DNA of 63,121 nucleotides from Caryophanales bacterium UBA4855 (GTDB lineage Bacteria; Bacillota_I; Bacilli_A; RFN20; CAG-826), in NCBI GenBank assembly GCA_002399785.1, contig DHEH01000009.1, positions 1 through 63,121 on the forward strand. Direction: 5' to 3'. The translations under genes were made by a program, and so were the position numbers. Shown one piece after another: positions 33,428 to 40,251 of this stretch. Below the pieces are notes generated by a model, which did no database searches, was not told the DNA's origin, and was given only the letters and a program-made list of their open reading frames with translations. The stretch's first letter is position 1; the number at the start of each line of letters is the position of its first letter.

Positions 33428-34747
33428 TTATTCAATCACAAAATTCTTATATGATTTTTTATATGTGTTATCCCCAATAAATTCTATAAGTCCTTTTCTT
33501 CTGATATTTTTAAGTGCATTTTTAATTTCAGAATCAAAATTATTCACTTCTGGATAAAGCTGTGATATTTGTTGTTTATATGATGTTATTGAAGAAATGC
33601 TAATTTTATCACCTTTGATGGCAGAAATAATATTAAACACAATTTGGTCAAAACCTACTAAGCTTTCTCTTTGTTTAGATATAAATGCATTAAATAAAAC
33701 ATAATTACTTCTAGTTAGATACTCATTTGATATTTTCCAAATTTGAGAATTATCAACATATATTTTGTAAAATATTGGTTTCCCATTATATGAAGGTGAA
33801 TCTGGAGAGTTTTTCTCTAAATTTTCTTGAATATATTTTCTTGAAGCATCGCTTAAATTTTGATTTGTAATATGCTCATAAGCTTTATTAATACTAGTTA
33901 TATTTCCTCGACCACCAATATAATTCAAAGCTTTAATAATATTATCTAACCTTTCAATGCCTGTCGTTTTAACATTGTTAAGCTTGTTCATTTCTGCATT
34001 TCTAATTAGTTGTTCATTTCTCTTTTCTAAGTAATTGTATATTTTATCAACAATAAATGAATCATCGCATGCATCAATAATAAACAATCCACAAAGGCAA
34101 TTCATATATTTCATTGCATCATTAAACAAACCTCTGCCCACATTTAATCCTTTATCTTCTTCAAATCTAAAAATTGATTTAAAGAATAGTCTTAGAGATC
34201 GTTCGCTATTAGACCAATTAGAGCCAAAAAGAGTGAAAGAGTAACCATTGATGTCATGGCTTATATAATCTAAAATTTGAAAGTGATTTTCATCGCTTTC
34301 TATATATGTTTTTTTGCTAAGCCACCATAATCTAGCAATAGTATTTACCATATAACATCTAGGTTTGCCTGCATTAAAGAAGAAATGATTGAGAATCGAA
34401 TTGGCATCATTATTATAATTCCATCTCTTTAACATATACTTGTAAAAGATAGTATGAGATAAGCCTGCCCATAATCTTTCATCCGTAGCAAAACTATCAT
34501 TTAATGTAATGAGCTTTGTATATAACATTTTTGAATTAGGTACATCGGTTGAAGAAGGTGATTCAGAATCGACCAACAATTCAAAATCATCAAATTGTAG
34601 TTCATTAATTTCTACAAATGCAGACCTACCAATTTTTTCTTTTAGCCATATTTCAGGATTGCTATCAGTTTTATAATATTCTGTAAGACTGTTTATATTT
34701 TCCTTAACATACGCAATTGCTTCAGAAGTCATTATTTTCAATTTCAT
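33428..34747 (-). CDS. DUF6339-like protein of the GHKL-ATPase operon
   Basis: A 439-residue protein of unknown activity. The segment RLWAGLSHTIFYKYMLKRW (about 108-127) followed by MVNTIARLWWLSKKTYIES and a Ser/Arg helix (NSERSLRLFFKSIFRF) matches my memory of the DUF6339 family, which is often found beside GHKL ATPases and DNA methyltransferases. The C-terminal third carries two helical segments that could be winged helices (GIERLDNIIKALNYIGGRGN and LVGFDQIVFNIISAIKGDK). Last gene of the operon. Its AGGAGG site lies in the end of the upstream gene. Confidence 0.7.
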   Translation of the reverse strand: MKLKIMTSEAIAYVKENINSLTEYYKTDSNPEIWLKEKIGRSAFVEINELQFDDFELLVDSESPSSTDVPNSKMLYTKLITLNDSFATDERLWAGLSHTIFYKYMLKRWNYNNDANSILNHFFFNAGKPRCYMVNTIARLWWLSKKTYIESDENHFQILDYISHDINGYSFTLFGSNWSNSERSLRLFFKSIFRFEEDKGLNVGRGLFNDAMKYMNCLCGLFIIDACDDSFIVDKIYNYLEKRNEQLIRNAEMNKLNNVKTTGIERLDNIIKALNYIGGRGNITSINKAYEHITNQNLSDASRKYIQENLEKNSPDSPSYNGKPIFYKIYVDNSQIWKISNEYLTRSNYVLFNAFISKQRESLVGFDQIVFNIISAIKGDKISISSITSYKQQISQLYPEVNNFDSEIKNALKNIRRKGLIEFIGDNTYKKSYKNFVIE

Positions 34748-34749
34748 AA

Positions 34750-35616
34750 TTAAAACCTCCTATCAGAATTAAGTGCGTCGAATTCATTCATGGCGTCCTT
34801 AAATAATTGTCCAAGAATACTTTGCCCTAATTCGACAGAGTTCTTGCTTTTAAACCCATTGTCTTCAAAACTTGAATATCCTTGTTTTTTAAAAGCTTCT
34901 TCTAAAATAGGATACCAAGCATATGCTTCAAATTCGTGGAAATTTTCATTCTTTATTAAATCTAACACTTCAACTAAAACTGGCAAATTAATCATCATTT
35001 GTTTAATTCGCCTGCTAGTTCCTCTCGACCTCTCATAAATATCATATTCGTCTTTCGGAAGGAAGATTTGAATTTGCTCGTTAAAAGCATTAAATGTCAT
35101 TTTATCGTGTTCTTCCGATTTAGTTATAATAAATATTGATGGAATATCACCGTTTGTATCAATCTTTTTATTTATTGTGAACTCCTCTGTATCTGTAAAA
35201 CCTATCATTGAATATTGTGGGAATGAAATAACTTCATTTTGAAACTCTTCAGATAAATTTGGATTCGTATAATTTGAAATACCTTTGGTAGCTATAAGTA
35301 CAGTCAATACTTCGATATTCTCATTTAATGACGGTAATGGCAATTCAATAGTGTAATTGCCGTTTGACCTTAGAGGAATCTCAAATAATTCTCTATATTT
35401 TGTAATAGAACATTCAACATGTGTGTATAACCCTATATCATTATTTTTAAGCATCTCAAGTAAAATAGAATCATTTATTTCAATATTTAAATTGATATAT
35501 GCTTTTTCAGAGTCAAATGTTAAATCTGTTTCGACATTAAAAGAGTTATTTACATAATGATTAAGAGTTTTACTATAAACAGGGTATGGATATAATCTAT
35601 TATTTCTCACTTTCAT
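34750..35616 (-). CDS. Unrecognised partner protein of the GHKL-ATPase operon
   Basis: A 288-residue protein with no named domain that I can assign. Residues 1 to about 165 look beta-rich (alternating hydrophobics, as in YINLNIEINDSI and NYTIELPLPSL). The last 80 residues are helical and charged: GTSRRIKQMMINLPVLVEVLDLI, WYPILEEAFKKQGY, ELGQSILGQLFKDAMNEF. The ATG at 35616 has GGAGGT 8 bp upstream and overlaps the ATPase gene by 17 bp, indicating coupled translation and equal production. Proteins of this shape accompany MORC/MutL-like ATPases in predicted restriction operons, from memory. Confidence 0.75.
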   Translation of the reverse strand: MKVRNNRLYPYPVYSKTLNHYVNNSFNVETDLTFDSEKAYINLNIEINDSILLEMLKNNDIGLYTHVECSITKYRELFEIPLRSNGNYTIELPLPSLNENIEVLTVLIATKGISNYTNPNLSEEFQNEVISFPQYSMIGFTDTEEFTINKKIDTNGDIPSIFIITKSEEHDKMTFNAFNEQIQIFLPKDEYDIYERSRGTSRRIKQMMINLPVLVEVLDLIKNENFHEFEAYAWYPILEEAFKKQGYSSFEDNGFKSKNSVELGQSILGQLFKDAMNEFDALNSDRRF

Positions 35617-37522
35617 ATGCCAATACCTCCAATGCCCAATCGCCTTCCTCAGCAATCTTGAAAACTAGTTCGTTTTGAGTGTCTTTTTCAATATTAGTAA
35701 TCAATATTTTGTTACCTTTTATGGAAGTTTCATTTCCATTTAATTTAGCATCAACAATATCAACAGCTAAATTATCTTGTTCAGCCGATATCATTACTTC
35801 AAAAAAACCGAGTCCTATATCTTGCTTACTATTAAACTTTAATTTATATATTCCACTATCTTCAATAAGTCTAAAATCGATTGAAGACGGTGACACTTGT
35901 TTCTTTGATGTAAAGCCATCTTTATCAATAATAGAAACGGTTTCTTTTCCTTCTGTATCAACATCTGGATTAGGTTCGGGATTAGGATTATGCTCATGTG
36001 TATCACCATCCCTAACACCAATATGAATTGTACCTTCAATGATATTACCATTTTCATCTTTTTCGTATTGAAACTCTTCCTCATGCTGTTCTTTCTTTAA
36101 AGGATTTTTCTTTTTTCTTTTAGCGTGAGTTTTACTTTCAACTTCGTTCGATAATGATTCAACAGTATTTCTTTTCCCTGTAATATATGTGAATGGCAAA
36201 TACTCATTTAATCCATCAGCATCTATACTAGTCTCATACTCATCTTGATGCATTTCATTAATTGTAGCACGCAACTTATCAAATATTTTATTTTGATTGG
36301 CCTTAGCTTCATCTTTATTCTCTGCTCTATCGTTAGACCATTGTGTATGCTCAGCATTTTCAAGTTTTTTGAAGTATGCATTAACATTATCGCCTTCTAA
36401 AACAACAACTGCTGAAAAACCAATATTGCCACTTATATATCTTTTATCAAATACTTTCATACCGCTTTGTCTTACAACTGCTGCTCGACGGCTGGCATTA
36501 GGGTCTAATCTAACAAATATTTTTACATCATCATTATCAAATACAGAGGCGGTAACAATCTTTTGTGGATTCTTTAATGTTTCGTAATATTCCTTGGTTA
36601 AAATGTCTATTCCATTTTCTGAATATAGGTCAAATACATCCTGTAGTTTTTCTTGATTAACAATCACATTATCATATTTAACTTCTAACTTATCATCAAA
36701 AAAAGCATATAAAAAATTGTTTATTGAAGAAATAATTAATTCCCTTTTTAAATCATCTTTTGAAAAATCATCATCAAATCCAATAATATATTTATCCATT
36801 CCATCTTCATTACGTTTATATGATGGGTCTAATGAGAGACATTTTAAAACAGGATCGGTATGAATATCTTCACTTTTTCTTGAATAAAAGCCGAAACCGT
36901 CATAATAAGTATCACCTTTTTGATAAGAAGGAAGCTTTAATACTCCTTGAAACGCTTCCTCATTTTGAATAGTCTTAGTTGCGTAGAACACCGTTCTTAA
37001 TTGAGAGCATGCAAATGCAGCATCTTTACCAATACCGAAACTTCCTCCATAATTACCAGGCTTATCAGAAACTCCTCTATTTTTTACTAGATTCTTCCAA
37101 GGTGTTGACTTTCCATTGATTCCATATAAACCAGTTGTATTAAAATCGCTTATTCTCAAGCATCTGATTTTTTGTTTATTTAATAATGTTATAGCATTAT
37201 CAAAAAACTTTACTGCTTTTTTATCATTCTGCAAAAAATCATCCCAGTATTTTTTTTCATCTTCAAAAACATTGACTGTTTTGTTAATATCAGGGAAGTT
37301 ATTTCGTTCAAGGTAGAAATTACTAAATTCAACAATTACTTTCTTTGTTTCTCCATTTTCTCTTTTGGCACCATCTGTTGAGTTTTGCAATTCTTCCTTA
37401 GTCAAAGACAACATTGGCATATTTTTATATGTTTCAATATTGCCATCATTAATACCATCATTTCTATCTGATTCTGTCTTTGGCATCTTCAATTCAATAG
37501 AGTCAATATTTTCCATATTCAT
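35600..37522 (-). CDS. GHKL (MutL/MORC-like) ATPase of a restriction-like operon
   Basis: A 640-residue protein with an N-terminal GHKL ATPase. RCLRISDFNTTGLYG (about 116-130) takes the place of the DxGxG nucleotide motif, and GGSFGIGKDAAFACSQ (about 157) is the glycine-rich lid. A transducer-like domain (about 260-400) contains the family phrase FVRLDPNASRRAAVVRQSGM. The rest is beta-rich, with a Pro/Asn stretch HEHNPNPEPNPDVD. Such ATPases were described in bacterial restriction systems as relatives of eukaryotic MORC proteins. The ATG at 37522 sits 9 bp after AGGAGG; the nearest upstream ATG abuts that site. Confidence 0.85.
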   Translation of the reverse strand: MNMENIDSIELKMPKTESDRNDGINDGNIETYKNMPMLSLTKEELQNSTDGAKRENGETKKVIVEFSNFYLERNNFPDINKTVNVFEDEKKYWDDFLQNDKKAVKFFDNAITLLNKQKIRCLRISDFNTTGLYGINGKSTPWKNLVKNRGVSDKPGNYGGSFGIGKDAAFACSQLRTVFYATKTIQNEEAFQGVLKLPSYQKGDTYYDGFGFYSRKSEDIHTDPVLKCLSLDPSYKRNEDGMDKYIIGFDDDFSKDDLKRELIISSINNFLYAFFDDKLEVKYDNVIVNQEKLQDVFDLYSENGIDILTKEYYETLKNPQKIVTASVFDNDDVKIFVRLDPNASRRAAVVRQSGMKVFDKRYISGNIGFSAVVVLEGDNVNAYFKKLENAEHTQWSNDRAENKDEAKANQNKIFDKLRATINEMHQDEYETSIDADGLNEYLPFTYITGKRNTVESLSNEVESKTHAKRKKKNPLKKEQHEEEFQYEKDENGNIIEGTIHIGVRDGDTHEHNPNPEPNPDVDTEGKETVSIIDKDGFTSKKQVSPSSIDFRLIEDSGIYKLKFNSKQDIGLGFFEVMISAEQDNLAVDIVDAKLNGNETSIKGNKILITNIEKDTQNELVFKIAEEGDWALEVLAYESEK

Positions 37523-37535
37523 AATTAGCATCCTC

Positions 37536-38327
37536 CTAGTTATAATACTTATTAAACAAATCATCGAAACTTATATAAATCTCTTCTTCGTTTAATTGAG
37601 CTATGTATTTATCATATAGTAGTTTTAGCATCTTTTTTCTTTCGTTTAATTCACCATGATGAAGTTTTGCATGACAGTTTGGACATAAACATACTAAATT
37701 AGATGCTCTATCTAGATTTCTTGGAAAGAAGTCCTTTGATGCCTTCATAGGAATTAAATGGTGAACTTCAACGTATGGTTTTCCATCTTTAGCATTAAAC
37801 ATCTTGTGATTTTTGCCTGTATATGTTGCATATTGACAAGCAAAATTGTTTATCTCTATAATGGTTTTTGCTAATTTTTGGTCAGTAATTGGCCTTGAAT
37901 TTAAATTATGCTCTTTGGCGTAGTCAATTATTTTTTTGTCAATATCATCAACTGTTTCTTCTTCCACCAAAGGACCGATTTCCGGCTTTTTCTTTGCTTC
38001 ATTTAAAATAGATGAAACATATTCGATTCCATCGTCGTTTAATAACCATAAATTTTTTGGACTTTTCTTAAACTTTTCACTGTCAGGAACAATAAGTGTA
38101 ATGTATTTCAAAAGGTTTGGATTTTTATGACTTATTAAATTTCCGACAATTTGATAATAGCCCGGTTCATTTTGATTTCTAGAAGGATAAGGTTGTAAAT
38201 CGCCCTCATTAAGTGTTATATACTTACTTATTTCATTTTTTATTTCTTCAGTAGTACATTCCACTCTGTTTTCATATAGCATAATGAGTATTGGCAATAT
38301 GAAATCTTTTTCTGTATGTCTCGCCAT
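37536..38327 (-). CDS. HNH endonuclease with N-terminal winged-helix-like domain
   Basis: A 263-residue predicted nuclease. Residues 1-100 (MARHTEKDFILPILIMLYEN, then TTEEIKNEISKYI) resemble the Mrr_N winged-helix DNA-recognition domain. The C-terminus carries an HNH/McrA site: YVEVHHLIPMKAS (about 181-193), NLDRASNLVCLCPNCHAKLHHGE (about 202-224), with Cys pairs for a structural zinc. Position between the methyltransferase and the ATPase gene makes it the likely restriction enzyme of the set. It starts 14 bp after the methyltransferase stop. Confidence 0.88.
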   Translation of the reverse strand: MARHTEKDFILPILIMLYENRVECTTEEIKNEISKYITLNEGDLQPYPSRNQNEPGYYQIVGNLISHKNPNLLKYITLIVPDSEKFKKSPKNLWLLNDDGIEYVSSILNEAKKKPEIGPLVEEETVDDIDKKIIDYAKEHNLNSRPITDQKLAKTIIEINNFACQYATYTGKNHKMFNAKDGKPYVEVHHLIPMKASKDFFPRNLDRASNLVCLCPNCHAKLHHGELNERKKMLKLLYDKYIAQLNEEEIYISFDDLFNKYYN

Positions 38328-38340
38328 ATATTTTCACCTT

Positions 38341-39474
38341 CTAGTAATTTGTTATGAGCAAGTGCTCAACATTTCGTTCATTTCTATTTCTAAAATTTAC
38401 ATTGTATTTTTTTTCAAAACTATCTATTTTGAAGCCTAATTCGTTATAGAGACTATATATAAAATCTGTTTTTTTAATAATTATCATTATTCTGCATTTT
38501 AAATTTGATAAACATTTAGCCAACCTGATTTGATCATCTTTATCAAAAGAATTTTTAGCGTACTCATTAAAATCTGTATCATATGGTGGGTCGATAAATA
38601 TAAAGTCTTTTTTATCAATTTTCAACGATTGAATAAACGCTTCAAAGTCCAAATTATAAATCTCTGTATTCTTTATGTGATTTATTAATTCTTTACTGGA
38701 TATATAATTAATTTTATTCTCTAAACTCTTTTTATTATATGCTATTCCGCCATAGGGAACATTGAATTTACCATTTCGGTTATATCTAAACATCGAACAA
38801 TAGCAATACTCTCTAATATAATAAAAATAAGCCGATTCCGTAGATTTATTAACTATTTTACGTAGATTATCGTTATCCAAATTATTATAGATGTTTCTAA
38901 TATGTGTGTAATATGCTGATAACAAACTAGTTTCAATCATATCCTTTAGTAGAGAATCATCAAATTCATTGTTTTGCTCTTCTAATTGAATAATTCGTTT
39001 AATTTTTCTGATTAAAAAATCTTTTACTAATTCATCAAAGTCATCAATGCAAACATTTGTTTCAACCTCATGCAAACCATTAAATTCGTTTGTATGTTTA
39101 TACATAAAATTAGTTATTTTATCTCTCAAAATTGTTGAGTTTTTATCTTCTCTATACTCTTTAAAAATATCAATTATATCCTGAGCATACTTATACGATA
39201 TGTTCTTTAAAGCTTTAATGTTTTTATTAATAACTATTAAGGCATCATAAAAAGCAGAATCTTGCTCATAAATCTCATTGTATAATTGAATAAGCTCTTT
39301 TGAAAAATCGTTGACATAATATTTTCCGTTAATTTTATTTTGATTTATAGCAAAATATAATGCTCCACCTCCAAGAAAAGGTTCAATATAATTATTAATA
39401 TCATTTGGCATATTTTGCATTATAATTGGAAGCTCGTGTTCTTTTCCACCAGCCCATTTTACAAATGGTTTCAT
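38341..39474 (-). CDS. DNA adenine methyltransferase, D12 class (Dam-like)
   Basis: Transfers methyl from SAM to adenine N6 in a specific duplex site. The 377-residue protein has MKPFVKWAGGKEHELPIIMQ (SAM-binding motif I), YIEPFLGGGALYFAIN, YVNDFSKELIQLYN and the catalytic DPPYDTDF (about 293). It is longer than E. coli Dam (278) because of a helical insertion (about 90-190) that probably holds the target-recognition part. The HTH gene stop and this ATG overlap as TAATG. It is the probable self-protection enzyme of the operon; the target is not predictable here. Confidence 0.93.
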   Translation of the reverse strand: MKPFVKWAGGKEHELPIIMQNMPNDINNYIEPFLGGGALYFAINQNKINGKYYVNDFSKELIQLYNEIYEQDSAFYDALIVINKNIKALKNISYKYAQDIIDIFKEYREDKNSTILRDKITNFMYKHTNEFNGLHEVETNVCIDDFDELVKDFLIRKIKRIIQLEEQNNEFDDSLLKDMIETSLLSAYYTHIRNIYNNLDNDNLRKIVNKSTESAYFYYIREYCYCSMFRYNRNGKFNVPYGGIAYNKKSLENKINYISSKELINHIKNTEIYNLDFEAFIQSLKIDKKDFIFIDPPYDTDFNEYAKNSFDKDDQIRLAKCLSNLKCRIMIIIKKTDFIYSLYNELGFKIDSFEKKYNVNFRNRNERNVEHLLITNY

Positions 39475-39677
39475 TATTCATTTACCTCTTTAACTTCTAT
39501 GTTGTTTGCTTTGCATAATTCAACAATTTTTCTTTTTACTTTCGTTGTTGGTTTATGGGTTCCTGCTTCCCATCTATTAACAGATTGATAGGCAACCCCT
39601 AAATAAATAGCAAACTCCATTTGAGTCATAATTAGTTTGTCTCGTAGCTCTTTTACAGCCTTTTGATAATCTATCAT
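39474..39677 (-). CDS. Xre-type HTH protein, likely controller of the R-M operon
   Basis: A 67-residue protein that is almost only a helix-turn-helix: LIMTQMEFAIYLGVAYQSVN RWEAGTHKPTTK. Small proteins of this kind (C proteins) time methyltransferase and nuclease expression in restriction systems, usually by binding their own promoter. The ATG at 39677 has a GGAGG site, while the frame opens ten codons earlier without one. First gene of the operon, coupled to the methyltransferase by TAATG. Confidence 0.88.
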   Translation of the reverse strand: MIDYQKAVKELRDKLIMTQMEFAIYLGVAYQSVNRWEAGTHKPTTKVKRKIVELCKANNIEVKEVNE

Positions 39678-39708
39678 ATAAAATGCCTCCGACCTAATTA
39701 ATAACACA

Positions 39709-39714
39709 ATTATA
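39709..39714 (-). promoter_or_regulatory. -10 box of the defence-like operon
   Basis: TATAAT on the minus strand, 31 bp upstream of the HTH start codon. No good -35 is visible, which fits activation by the HTH protein, but this is inference. I see no clear inverted repeat of C-box type. Confidence 0.55.
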
Positions 39715-39785
39715 CCACTTTTTTCTCAAAAATACTACTGAATAGCCAAATTATCTTAACTCAATTTCATTATTTTCTAAACTTC

Positions 39786-39817
39786 ACTCATTAGATTAAT
39801 TTCTAGTGAGTTTTTTC
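39786..39817 (+). terminator. Orphan plus-strand terminator
   Basis: ACTCATTAGA and TCTAGTGAGT form a stem with one mismatch around TTAATT, followed by TTTTTTCT. No plus-strand gene ends here. It may shield the repeat array and primase from transcripts antisense to the defence operon. Confidence 0.6.
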
Positions 39818-39913
39818 TATTTTCTAGGGGGGTCAATTTAACCTTCATTTCTCCATATATTGAGAAAATTAAAAACTTTTTTCAAAAACCCGAACTTTTA
39901 CTAAATTTTTGCC

Positions 39914-40245
39914 GACTTAGACTTGAGGGGGAAAGAGAGTCTTGGACAAAATCATTAAATTGTTCTCTATGACTATGAAAGAAAAATAAAAAGTTTTCGT
40001 CCTATTCAGGTGTTTTGGGCCATTGACTAGTGAAGGTAGAAAAAGTTTTCTCATAGGGTTATCAAAACGCATATTTTTGTCCCTATACCTTTGAGGAAAG
40101 AAAAAATTTAATTATTTTTCGTCACTTTCCTAATTTTTGGGCCATTGACAGTTGAAGGAGGAAAAAATTAAAAATCTTTCGTCCAAAATCACGAATTGGT
40201 CCATTGACTATTGAAAGATGAGAAACATTGAAAATTTAGGAGGTT
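39914..40245 (+). repeat. Array of six iteron-like repeats upstream of the primase
   Basis: Six imperfect direct repeats, each with TGA(A/G)(A/G)G plus a purine tract, begin at 39924, 39976, 40031, 40092, 40153 and 40212 (spacing 52, 55, 61, 61, 59). The last, fifth and third copies are preceded by GG(G/T)CCATTGAC at 40017, 40139 and 40198. Between them recurs TTTTCGTCC or TTTTTGTCCC. The array fills the 574-bp gap up to the primase ATG, so it is a candidate replication origin or initiator-binding region of the element. Confidence 0.7.
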
Positions 40246-40251
40246 ATAAAA

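Noticed and set aside
37523..37564. Upstream starts for the GHKL ATPase (first possible codon at 37564)
   Set aside because: They lie within or right at the AGGAGG site or overlap the HNH gene without a ribosome site; the ATG at 37522 is correctly spaced.
33428..39677. BREX or DISARM system
   Set aside because: No PglZ phosphatase, Lon-like protease, or SNF2/DUF1998 helicase genes are present, so neither system fits.
39914..40245. CRISPR array
   Set aside because: The repeats are imperfect, not palindromic, and the intervening sequence is also partly repeated. No cas genes are present. Iteron-like array fits better.
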